A DNA stretch of 64,000 nt from positions 2,525,979 to 2,589,978 of the forward strand of contig OZ026553.1 in NCBI GenBank assembly GCA_964020155.1. The letters run 5' to 3'. Origin of the DNA: Chondrilla cf. caribensis. Its lineage: Eukaryota > Porifera > Demospongiae > Chondrillida > Chondrillidae. The translations under genes were made by a program, and so were the position numbers. Under the pieces are notes generated by a model. It had not been told where the DNA came from and made no database searches. It was given only the letters and a program-made list of their open reading frames with translations. Positions 34,670 through 47,800 of this stretch are shown here, in pieces. Within the stretch, counting starts at the first letter, position 1. Every line of letters begins with the position of its first letter.

Positions 34670-36010
34670 TTATATCTTCCCAACCAACACCTCTCCTTTG
34701 CCTTCTAACACCCCCTCTATCTTACCCTTAATGCTCTCTTCTGTCTCAGAAAATCTCGTCCCCCACAACTTACGCTTCCCAACATACCTTCTTGGCCCCT
34801 TGTGATAGGGTGCTCCAACCTTCTCCGCCTCTTCTGAATGTGGAATTGATGGTGCCTGACATATTGATGTGCTGGACCTTGCCTTTGTGCTGTTCAATAC
34901 TTTTGGCGGCTTTTTCTCATTACTTTTAGACTTCATACTTCTGGTTGGAATTTGCTGTGGTTTTCACATTTCTGTGATACACTACCAACTGGGGGATTGA
35001 TGCACTCATATACTTCTGTAGGGGCTGCAGGTTCGGGGCACTCCATTGAGGGGTTCAGCCTGGGGTCCAGGGGATTAGACATTTCAATGTCTGTGGCTCT
35101 CTCGTGATTCTCCAGCTTACAGAGCCTTTCCTCTAATGCATCGTTTCTCAAGATTTTATCTTCTAAACAGCTTTCTAATTCAACAAGCCTTCTTTCCAAC
35201 TTTTTGACTTGCTCTTCCAGCTCTGCATCACATCTCTTTTGCCACAACTCTCTGGGTGTAGTAGACCCTTGAGTTGGACTCTCATGCTTTGTATTCTCTT
35301 GCTTCTTCAAAGTGCTCTACATTTTCAATGCTTGAATCTATCGGTCTCTCATCTGCACTCACATCTGAAACACATGTTAATTTCACTTCAAACACCCTCT
35401 CTATCTCATTAGAACCACTTGCCTTTTGTTGAATCCGTGAGCCCTTTGGTCGACAGGTTTCAGCTAGTGCTTTTACAGGGGCTCTACTGCATTCTTTTCT
35501 CTTTCGAGCTGGAATTTCTCCACGACCCTTATTTTTGGGCCTCTTACTCACATTACTCCGACCACTATCAGGCAATCTCATAGATTTCACCAGTGACCCT
35601 CTCAGGCTTCCCCTTTGCCTTTTCATCATTCCTGCCTTATCCACCCCACTGAGGGCACCCTCCATTGGGTCACCGCTTAATAATTTGATCGAGTGCTTCC
35701 ATTTCTTTGATTTCCCTTTACCCCCTCTCTTTTCGAAATCGAATGGAGTTACTAAGGATCCTCCATATTCAATACACTTACTGGCTCCACATTCAAATAG
35801 ATCAATTCCTCAACTCCATTGTTCTCATAATCAAAGGCTGTCACATTCGAACGATCAATCTCACCACCACAGCTAAAAAGCTCAGAACTAGAATCACCCA
35901 GGATTTGGTTTAGACTTTGAGGATACAGAGACTCTTAATCAGTAGAGTGTTCGATAAAAAGATCGACATCCATACCAGGACGATCGTCAGAATCACATGT
36001 GTCTGCCATT
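34670..36010 (-). pseudogene. LINE ORF1 relict with coiled coil
   Basis: It opens MADTCDSDDRPGMDVDLF at 36,010 and hits a stop soon after. A basic segment (RPKNKGRGEIPARKRKE) lies at about 35,540. A strong coiled coil, ELEEQVKKLERRLVELESC, lies at about 35,220, and a basic tail near 34,750. This is typical of a LINE nucleic-acid-binding ORF1, here split by frameshifts. Confidence 0.65.
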
Positions 36011-36642
36011 TTGCTAATGCATATACACTATGTACAGATTATTATGTAGTCTTGAAGCATGTGAATTGCTGATTCAGAATCAGTTGTGGGAGAATCTGCA
36101 TACTCAAAGAATGTTATAAAAACCCTCTGGTTGCTGTTTTCTGCAGTTTTTCATCTCATGGGCCAACACTGACATTACAGTTTGTAGGAAAATTAATGTT
36201 GTTATTCATTTGAACCTCTTTTGCAGTGTTGCTGAGGCAATTTGTTCTAATATTCATGCAAGAGTGATTCCGACAATGATATTCATTATATTCTACATTA
36301 CACAAATTGTATATAATCCATATCAATTTCACAAGTGTTATTAGGTGAAGAACACTGCATAACATTCAATTACAAAAAAGAGGCAAAACAGAGCTTGAAG
36401 ATGATATATGATGGTAAACAAGAGTATCAACACCCACACCTTCTGAGACAAGCTGGGGTCGCAATGCAACCACAGTTATTATGAATCCTCACATGTAAAA
36501 ATATTAGATATGAATTCCGACGTGTATCCTATCCTTAGTACATGTCATTATTGTTAGAATCAGTTAGTTTGTCATATGCAAAATGGAATGCGTATGTAAT
36601 GTACTTGTGCTCCATGTGATTTTGTTTTCTTCATCATTCCAG

Positions 36643-39600
36643 TATTGGCAGAGCTACAGGAATCAGGATTGATATCTCCCAAAGAGTGTGAAGACATTGC
36701 ACAGGGCTACTGTCCATATGGTGATAATTTGTGGCAACCTAGACTGATGGGAGCAAGCATTTCACAGTTCGCCACCTATGTAGGCCAGAGGATATATAAA
36801 GTTTTGGAAGATTATGTTTCTTTACTGGTTAAAGGTGTGTGTTTTATGTTGTTGGTGTGCTAAGTTGTAATTATGATTGTATTCTTACCTACACTTGTAG
36901 TTCATGTATAATATATACATTGTATTCTGTAACCTACACAGTTGTATGCATACATACATATCCTCTATCTTGTATACTTTATGAATGTAAATGAAGAAGC
37001 ACACTACACCTGTGATAGAATAATATTTGCTCTAGACTACATATGTGCATGGTGTCCTAGTAGTTCTGTGAGTGTATTGAAATGATTGGTGTTACATCAT
37101 GGGATTGAAGGCAACACTTGTGTCTTCAATTCTATGTAATCCTTGGTGCAATATCAAAGAAAATGGCCCACATCTGTGTATATAACCCCCCTTTTTCTTT
37201 GGTATGCCTGTCTGTTTTATACACCAACATACATATGATGATCCATGATCCAATACAATACATCTTGTATTGTACACTACATAATGCTACTTTGCCTTTT
37301 GGTTATATCTAGTGTGCATGCTTTAATTGTACATCCTTCAACAATAATATACTGATTGGAAACTTCTAGTTTAACATGTGAATTGATACTGTTTGTACAG
37401 TGTATATTACTTAATAAATGCATCACCATTTCAGAATTTGGTGTATTAGCCAAAGTGTTGTCACAATATTCAGACAATCTGTGAACCTGTGCAAGTTTAT
37501 ATCTCTGAATGTTGGCTACGTACCATATTTTCATATATGTCTGTGTTCAGCCATCCTGCAAGTCTAACGACTATTTTTTACTAAAATCATCCAACCATCG
37601 CTAATTCTTATTTTTGACGCTTCTCGTTTTCAGACTTATATGTTTTATTCAAATGTTTCCAGAAATTGAAAGAGTACATCCTCGAGTTATTCAGTGCAAT
37701 GAGTCAAATGTCCCTTTTTAGTGCTGTACACTGTGCAACACTCTATGAGCTGTATGCTTCTGCTACTTTACCTTATTTGGTATCATTAAGCTCAGCATAC
37801 ATCACTAAATGCATTGTGCCATCTTTTTCAGTGCTTGCATGCTTCTGCTTCCTGGAAGTTACATCTCAAACTTAGCCAACCCCACTTGGTTGGCTACTTA
37901 CCCATATCCACAAATACGTGAGGTACATTAATTGGAGTACATCTGCTGTAACACTCATAGCTTGCACTTCAACAGCCAGTTTCAGATACACTTGTTGGAG
38001 AATCTATAATCAGTGTACCTGTGAACAACTTTGTTTATATAATACAAGCATACATAGTTTAGAAAACTACATGTAACTACATGTACTTAATGTGTGTACC
38101 TTTAACTGTGGTTACAACAATAATAATATTCTTTGAATCATGCCTTGAACCTGTAGCTGCAGACTGTGAGTCTTGAGGAAGTCACATGAGGAACTGTCCA
38201 TTGCATAGTATGTATGTACTGTACTGTAGATATTATTGAATTGTATATATCATAATAACCTGTACCTGATATGTGTACATGTGCACATTATATTGAATAT
38301 TGTTTCTCTTTCTTTCCTAGTACTGGAGGAAGTACAGACAGCAAATTTGCTGTCAGAAGAAGAGTGTAAAGCAATCACCGAAAACATTCTCAATTGGGAA
38401 TTCCATCTGCTGCAAGTATCATTGAGAGATACAAACACTGCATTGGAAGTGGCCAGAATTCTAGAAAACCATCACCTCTCTAGGGAGAGTAGAACATTAA
38501 AAGGTTTGTTGTTTGTTGACATATGTAAAGTAGGAATTGCACTAAAATATTTGTCTTCACAACTACCATTATAATTGTATGCAATTGTATTTACGTATGT
38601 ATACACCCCCAAAGTGTTGTCACAATTTTCACACAATCATTGAACATGCACAAGTTTATATCTCTGAATGCTGGCTACATACTGTATTATCTATCTGTAT
38701 ATACTGCAAATCTAATGACTATTTTTTACCATTGTAATCTGACCATCACTAATTCTTCTTTGTGACACTTCTCATTGCCAGATGTATATGTTTTGTTCAG
38801 ATGTGTCCGGAATTTGAAAGAGCACACATGCAGTCATGCATTGATGAGTAATTTCATTGTCAGAACACATTTAGAACAGTACAATAATGCCAAGTGTTTC
38901 TTAGTGTTGTATACACTGTGCAATAACCTTATGAGCCTTATACTTCCACTACTATACCTAATTAGCTCAGCATACATCACCGAATGCATTGTACTGTCTT
39001 TGGCAAAGCTTGTACACTTGTGCTTCCGGGAAGTCACATTTAAGAAAAGCCACTAAATCAGCTCTTTAGCCATATCCATGAATAGATGCAGCACATTAGT
39101 TAGAGTACTTCCAGTGTAACACACATGGCTCAAGTTTCAACAGCCAGTGGAGGATTTATGCTTCAATGTACCTGAGTACAACTTTGTTTATCCTAATTTT
39201 AGCATAGTTTAGAAAACTACCTGTACTTGGAGTGCATACACCTTCAACTGTGGTTACAGCAGTTCTTTAAGTACATAACTTTGACTGTGAGTGTTGGGGA
39301 AATCTCATAATGACTGTCCATTACATAGTTTGTACTGTAGTGTAGTTATTGACTGTTGTTGGACCCATGTTACCTTTTCTGTCTTTTGTGCATCTACGCA
39401 ACAACGGCTAAAGGGATAGCATGGTTCAGCTGGTTGGACTACTGAGTATATAATATCCTACATCAATACACCATTAACTTAGAGATCCTGTGTTGGCTAT
39501 TAAGTATACTTATGCTATACCAATGTATCCAAAATGACCATCACCATTCAACAGTACAAAAGTACAAAAGTGGTAACAGGTGGTAACAGGACATATTAAT

Positions 39601-41749
39601 TATAAACAGCAACTGAACTCACCTGTAGGACAATACTGATGTTTTATTTGCCATGATGACAATATTTAGCATTGTGTCTATACACTGTTGTATCTTTTTA
39701 TACTACAGTAGAACCTGTATAATGCGGACACTTGGGGACCGGCAAGAAGTGTCCTAATTATAAAGGTGTCCTGATTTCCCAGGGTTGCCTATCATGTCAC
39801 TAGACTTAATTTCGGAGTTACTTCAATTACTCAACACAGCAATAAATAATATAGTGATGTGCATATATGATAGGAAAAGTATATTTTCAAAGAAATCAGT
39901 GATTAGGGACCGTTTAGGTTAATGGTGGAGCTTGATATGGTCTAGAAGTCCCGTGCGTATATATTGTTCAAGTTAAAAAAACCTCGTGGGGCTGCCTGTT
40001 GAAGTTATTTACGCTCGTCCGATATAATATGTATTCCCAATCGTAACAGCAACAATGAATTTATATTGTAATTTATATTGCGCGAGAAAAGTTGGTCGAT
40101 TTCTAAATGCAGAGGATTGAAAATTGGGCTAGAATTCGAGCGCAACAGTTTCGCCTAATGTAATAATTTCAGCGAAGGTTGTTTTGAACCTAATAATGAC
40201 ACCCAAGTAATTCGAGTGTGGGGAAGGCAGTTTTTTAACTCGAATTACTTGTTTTTACGGTCCTGATAATAGTATCTAAAAAGATTGAGAGAAGCTCTCG
40301 ATAGAATTGATCAATAACCAAGCTTGGTATTCGATAGATATGTTGTTTTTTTGCTTGACAATGCATTCTTGCCAGTTTTAAGAATTATATTATTTAGCAC
40401 TGTCCGGAATATGCAGGTAATTTTACGAACTAATGGTGTAATGGGACTGTAAATGGCTGTCTTGATTATGGAATACAGAGGTGTCCAGATTTTCAGGTGC
40501 CTAAATACCAGTTTTAAATGGAGAAAGATTCGGGACAAGAGTTTAATGTCCGTTATATGCAGGTGTCCGCTTTTTCCAGAGTCCCAATTAACAGGTTCCA
40601 CTGTACTTGCTATTGTATTGTGGATCATTTGCTAAAGATATTAGGTTTGTACATAATTCTGAATGAGAAACTATGTGTATGTTCGTGGGGATTTGTACTA
40701 TTGCAAATTTGTGTATTTTAAAGAAATATACTTAGCACAAAACAATATATATTATGGGTGTATGTTTTGGTATTTCTTGGAACATGTGGAGACAAAACAG
40801 ACATATCTATTGGTGTATGTGTGGATATAGTATGTACGTTAACTTTTTCTGCCATGTGCCATATGTAATATTTACTAAATACATATGTAATACATATCCT
40901 CCAGTTGATATAATATGTGCTTCAATGCACCTCAGTATGTATGTATGTGGTTACAGGTATGTTCATCATAATTTCAGCATAATTTAGAAAATCACCTGTA
41001 CTTGGAGTGTATGTACATGTATACCTTGAACTGTGGCTGCAACACTTCTTAAAAGCATGCTAATGATCTGCAGACTGTGAGGTCTTGTACGGTAACAGCT
41101 GTTCAGTACGTAGTGTGTACTGTAGTTGGTGACTATTGTTTGGCCCATGTTAGTCTGTTGTTTTGAGCATCTATGTAATAACGGCATAAAGGGATAGCAT
41201 GGTTCCTCTGTTTGGACTACTGAGTGTCCTACATCATTACACCATCAACATGGAGATCCTATGAGAGCTATTAGGTACCTTTGTCCATATATAGTGTATG
41301 GCGCAAAACAGTAGGCATTAATTCTACACCAACACCTGGAGGGGCATCCATTTCAAGGTAAACTCCCACACTTACATACCCTACATATTCTTTCGAAAGT
41401 ACGTAAACAAATAATATGTCCAAACTGATCACTTACGCTTTCACAAACATGTCAGATGTACTATACATGGTATTATAAATATATGCACATGTTCATACCT
41501 ATCATGCTACTACCCCACCGAATATACTTCCTGGTCTACAATTGACTATATCCAAGTACGTGCCTATCTGTTGAAGCCAGGCCAGTGTTGAGAGTGTTGA
41601 GTTAGCAACTGCAGCCAGAAGGCACTGCAGAACAGACTGATATGTGTGTTTACTAACTGTGAGACCTGTTATTGCAAACATCCTGTCATAATGACCTACC
41701 TGTGGTCTCAAGACTCCCAAGAGACCTCATTTCAGTACAATCAAGATAC

Positions 41750-41812
<63 letters not shown>

Positions 41813-44800
41813 CTGTGTGTGTGTCCAAGAGACTGACAGGGATATTATATCCTTTGTTTTCCCTGAGATCCTTAGGTGTGACATTTCGTTAATCAAGTAG
41901 CTATAACTATTGAAAGGTCAGCAAGTGGCTAATCAGGATACATGTTATTTATATCATCTTTAGAAAGCTAACACAGGAAAGGGATCTTTATTGGAACACC
42001 TCAGGCTTCACCATTGGTATCCCATACAAAGGGTCCACTCCCTGTGTATCCTTCCTAAAGGTGATGTATAAGATATACATGTAACCTAAATGTGTGTACT
42101 CTCAGTGTACTCGTAGTAGTGATGTGTGAATTGGGTAATGTGTGTATGCACTTCAAAGGTTTAGCAAATGTACCCAATCTGATATGATTTTCCATCTTAT
42201 GATCACAGTCCACTCTCCTTGAGCTCATCTCTCACTCTCATCAATGTACGCAATGGCATGCATGGATATCCTCTAGCTAACACCCTTTAACTTATCTTTG
42301 AATGTACAGTAGTTACAATGTAAATGTTTACCATAATGTAACATCGTCTAGAGATTTATATACATGTATTTGGATCATATCTTCACCTGTGGTTTCAGTA
42401 CATGGCAGAAACGTTAATGTACTATTGGCATTCTATGGTTATGTGTAAGTTCTATTTGTATCATGTCTACTTGGGGTGTATCCGAGTCCCCCAAGTAGAC
42501 AAATGGGGTACACCCCAAATATATAAATATATATGTAGACATGATACAAATGGCTTGTATCCCAAATCTGTTTGGTCGACGTATTCGAAGTTTTACTACA
42601 ACCATAGATACTCTAACACCTTTAGTTCAGTTTAGTTGTTAGAGTATCTGTATGACAGCGAAGTCAAAGAAAGTTCTTACACTATGAATGAGCCAGAAGA
42701 GGATTTTGAGCCTCCAAAATAACTGTACAAACCCTAAAACACTGGATGCTTTGTAGATTGAAGATCAGTTTGATACCAAACTTGATCCGAAAAGCAGTTC
42801 ACGAAGAGAAATTTAATTGCTACAATCCAATGCGTCCATTATTAGGAAGCATCCGGAATAGGGCTCCCCACCAGGTATTCCCAACAACACGGAAAGAACA
42901 TCAAATGCACCGTAAATGTCTCCAATTCTTCTGTATATATATATTAATTGTTATTCTAAAGGGGCGCTTAGGGACATTTATACCCCGGTGTATTGGATTT
43001 ACACCGTTGTCAGTGCCTTTGAAGTACAACGTCATCGGGATACAAGGATCAAGTAGTAGTTATACTAGTGCTGGGACGATCAATCAATTAATCGATTAAT
43101 CAATCAATTTTCATTTCAAATCTGACTTTCGTTAATAGAGCAAGCAAATCGATTAATCACAGGGAGTAATTAAGTGAGTAGAACAGGAAGCTACCCCACC
43201 CTATTACCCAGAACTTTTACTCCATGGGCTCAATTTTGTACCTGAAATGCAAAAAGGACTCTAAACACTTCACTTCATGTCCATTGGATGACTACTCAGT
43301 CTAATGAAGTGGGAGTGGTTTCCTGTTATGCCCACTTAATTACTTCTGGTGATTAATCATTTAATCAATCGGTTAATATGTAGAGTAAAGCATCAATTAA
43401 TGTCTCTATTTTCCGCCTAGTGTAGTGCGATAGTATAGGGTTATATATATCTCATACCCTCTGACCATTTATGCTAAGTACACAACACTTGATAGTGGTA
43501 TATATCCACACTACATTTTTCCTACCATAGTGTATCTGCGTACCAGTGCCGGCTGGAACACATAGATTCCTTGGTACTACAGGCGCCGGGCCCTGCCCCC
43601 CGGTGACCTTTGACTCCGCATCAGGCATTAGTTGTGGTTACTTTATGATTGCCCCCTCTGAGTCAGGTCTTGCCTGGGGGCATGGCCCTGCAACCCATTC
43701 ACGCTTCTAAAGAAGCGGAGAAAAAAGAGAAAAAAAAATAAAAAATAAAATTAAAAAAAATAAAAATAAAAATTCAGAGCACTTGCTACAGTTCCTCTGG
43801 GGGTTGCTTGCCACGTGGTGATAACTCGCGCATGCGCAGGAGGCTGTTAAAGGTCGATAGGTTCGCCGTTGGAGGCTTCGTGTCTCGTACCCTCCATGTT
43901 TACGTCTTGCGCAAGGTGCACGTGGGTGTGTGCTCCCAATGACGACATTAACCACATTCAATCTTTGATTAAATTACATTTATCGGACACTGCCTATATT
44001 CAGACACCTAATATTGGCTATTTCACCAAAACTATGAAACCTACGGACTCCCAATAAACTTGTTTGTTCGGTAAATTTAATACTCCGAGGCTCGTTGCTT
44101 TGGAAAGTTTCCTCTTTCGTTTGTTCTGCAGATATTCTAAGGCTCTTGGGCTCGGCAAGTTTCCTCATTCATTCAGTAAATATTTTAAGGTTCGTGGGTT
44201 TGGCAAGTTTCCTTTGTTTGTTCGGAAAATATTCTGAGGTTCTTGGGTTCAGCAAGTTCCTCGTTCACTCGGTAAATATTCCGAAGCTTGTTAGATTAAT
44301 TAGTGCCACTTACAAAAACTGGGGTACATCACAAATATACCCCAGTACATCATGAATGTACTCCTGTTGGTGCTTTTGTAGTTGATTGAAAATGGCCACA
44401 CATCAGGGTACATATACAGATACAAATATCAGTATTGCTGTAAAAATGTAATATGGAAAGGAGCACTGTCATGTCCAAACAGCTACCTCCTTTTACCCTC
44501 TCTGTGCACGTGTACTTTATCATGGTATAAGTTGGTGGAGTTGGCATGTTGGCAATTTTGAGTGCTTTTCTGCAAACGTGAAGACAAATAGATACATGTA
44601 TATAGGTGTATGTGTGGCTACAGTACAGTAACCTTTTCTGTCATGTACATATATACCATGATATGTAATATTTGTATATATGTATATGTATGTATGTTTA
44701 GTTGGGAATATGGGTGATTACTTTGTAGTGGTATATTGGTGATTCGAAGAGCTAACCACCATAATATTTCCCTCCAAGATGTTACACAATTGTTCCTTTC

Positions 44801-47800
44801 CAATAATAGGTGACCATTTAATTGTGTGTGTGTGTGTGTGTGTTTGTGTATGTGTGGCAGGAGAAATTGACATAGACTAAGTACCTTAAGTGTTTGTAAA
44901 GTACCAACTATGTACCCATGTGTACAGTGACAATTGAATAAGCATGCATGTTAGAACTGTACTTACTTCATTTTTATGAAATATAAATTTTGTAGATTCA
45001 ACATGAAGAGGAAAGTCACACTATTATTCTCGCAAATTATGTGCTCATTTTTAAGGATATTACACACTAAATAAGATCATGCGCCATAATTAGTCGCCTC
45101 ACCTAATGGCTTGTCAATTATCTATTACATTGTAAATAGATTCATTAAAAGTTGTTGTGACACTTCAAACTATCTATCTGCTTGTGGATGTCATATGTAT
45201 CGGCTTATTTGTAATGTAGAACAAGGTTAAGCTCTCAATCTCAATAACATTGCAGTTTGTTGAAAGTTGTTGTCAACATTCATTTGAACATTTTTGACTG
45301 TGGCCGAGGCAATTTTACTTTAGTATTTGTGCAAGAGTGATTCTAAAAATGATTTTCAATTATATTCTATGTTACTCGGATTTTATTAAATCTGCATCTA
45401 CTTTGTCTACATTATTGGGTGGAGAGCACCACATGATACATTGTAGGCAAGGTAAGAATTGGTCTGAAACGTTTGTCTTTCCAACTACAATTTCAATTGT
45501 ATTCATCTCACATAATATGGCAATCTTGTCCAATATTATGATAAATGGCGATTGTAAACACAGTAATCTACAAAGGTCAGCTGGCTGCACTAGCTGAACC
45601 TGCATCATCTCTTAATGCTGTATCATATAAACATCTGAAGGGTGGAAAGAAAAACATGGGTCCAGCAGCAGTCACTAATAGAAACTATAATTGCACACTT
45701 CTTTCATGAGGCCACTTGAGAGATGGCTACTGCAATGAAACATGTCAGAATGTGACAAATTACTTAAGATCATTTGTTGTTGCAATACCGTAGAGACATA
45801 CAGTGGACCCTCATTTATCCAGACTTCATTTATCCGGTGGCTCGGATTATCCGGACACCAAATTTCCAGGAATAGCTATTTGCACATTAGCCATTTGGCC
45901 TTAGTGGTGAATAATAATAATATGTACACGTGCTTAAACAGTCAGCAAACAAGTAATTTGAGTTGAAAAAAAATCGTGGGGTCTTCCTTAGGTTCAGAAG
46001 AACCTTCGTTGAATTATTATGTTCGGCGAAGCTTCAACGCACGAGTTCCAGCCCAATTTCTCATTCTCGGCGTTTCGATATCGGCCATCTTTTTCGCGCA
46101 ATATAAACTATAATATAAATTCATTGTTCCGGTTACACGTAGAAGCACATATTAGATGTAGACGAGCGTTACATTCCGAAAGTTGAAATGAAAACACTAT
46201 ATGAAAAATGGAAAAAGTTCCAAACCATTTGTTGTGTTTTGTTTTATAGCCAACATGTAGCCAAATAATGATTAAAGCATACTGTATTGACATATTATAA
46301 TGCATTCACTCTCATTTCAGTTATATGAACATATCTGACCACCCCTTGGTCCCAAGGTGTTTGGATAAGTGAGGGTCTACTGTAATATGAAAGATATTGC
46401 TAATTCTGATGTTACAACACTATCAAGCCATGAATATTATGAATGTGAATGGCGTTAAAGTGATCTCATTATTTTGATATTACAGAATTCAAAATGACTG
46501 TTGCTGGACCCACATTTTCCATTTGGTTACATTACTTCATACCTATCCTCCAGTTTATATACTTCAGTGCACCTTAGGATGTGTATAGTTACAATTTTGG
46601 TTATCATAATTTTAATATAGTTTACAAAACTACCTGTACTTGGAGTGTGTATAATATCTTCAACTGTGGTTACAGCAGTTCTTTAAATCATACTTATTTG
46701 ACCTACAGATGTCCATTACATGGTGTGTACTGTACTGTAGACTGTTGCTGGACACTTTGGATGTCCCTTTGGATGTTGTTGCTGGATCATTTGTATTTAT
46801 CCCCTCCTGTGTGTGCTGTATCAATATGCCAAGTCATTAGAATAGATTACCCATATTCAAAACATCCACACAGCATATGTACACAGAATTAGTATATAAC
46901 TACCGTATAGCAGGAAATTTCTCAAGGTTGGAATTTCACTTTTTGTAATTTATCCCAATCTGTGAGAGTATATTCTCAATTCCATTTCAAGGGGCAAAAT
47001 ATCAAAACATAAACAATGTATCCACATGCAAATCGTGAATTTTCTTCTGCGAAATTTTCCCACTATACGGTAGTACATGTAAGCATCCCATAAACAAGTG
47101 GGGAGGATGGAAGTTCACACTGACAGGTACACAATCATGAGAGTGTGAAACTATGTACACATGTACTTTATGTGTCATACGTTTTTGAGAATCTGTACAT
47201 TGTCAAATGCAAGTATGGGTAATTTCCAGAAACTTACAATGATAAAACAGATACATATTTGGATGTATGTATGGATATAGTATGTTGACGCTTTCTGCAA
47301 TACATAACTCTACATAATAATTTTATAAATATGTATCTGTACATCTCCATATCTGTCTTAATACCACCCCACTAAATATATGTACTTCTGGTCTACAAAT
47401 AAATACCGATCTATCTATCTACCTATCTACAATATGGTCACATGAGACTAGTAAGTAGTATAAGATAATAACTACTTTTGTTGTTTTTATTCTACTAGTC
47501 ACTTCTATGGCATGTGAACAGCTGATGAAGAAGCCTTTTTGGAAGAATGACAATTTCAAGAAAGGTAGGTTTGCTAAAAAATGTCAACCTTTGACCATGT
47601 CTCCTAAGAACAATTTTTTTTCAATTACACACTGTCAGTCATTCTTGTTCTGTGTTGGAGGCTAATGAAATGGGAGGATTACCGTCATAATGAATTCCTT
47701 GAACCTGAACGAGTGGAGGGTACACTGGTGAAGAAACTCCAAGGTAGTGTACATGTAACACAATTTGAGAATGTACATGTCCTGTGTGTATGGTTTTCAA

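Larger units (their letters stand above)
30245..36010 (-). mobile_element. Old minus-strand LINE, interrupted by a nested Tigger element
   Basis: Reading downward: ORF1 relict (36,010 to about 34,670), endonuclease region (about 34,400-33,800), reverse transcriptase (about 32,900-32,180), zinc segment CSLCHKAVGDVSHFF (about 30,640) and a 3' end at an (ATT)n tract (30,248-30,270). Frameshifts and stops occur throughout. The body is interrupted at 30,830-31,451 by a plus-strand Tigger element. The family is clearly different from the LINE at 12.6 kb. Confidence 0.85.
36170..47400. repeat. Array of diverged intragenic duplications
   Basis: Non-coding blocks recur in the introns. 36.17-36.35 resembles 45.25-45.40. 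37.10-37.15 resembles 30.12-30.17. 37.92-38.24, 39.08-39.50, 40.92-41.28 and 46.50-46.80 share long phrases (CAGCCAGT, AAAACTACCTGTACTTGGAG, GGGATAGCATGGTTC, GGACTACTGAGT). 40.66-40.93, 44.56-44.70 and 47.20-47.34 share another block. The order suggests serial tandem duplication of a 1.3-4 kb unit that also carried the helical-module exons. Confidence 0.75.

Noticed and set aside
42655..42722. Short frame ending in an acidic NEPEEDFEPPK tail
   Set aside because: Too short, next to foldback repeats, no partner exon or family match.
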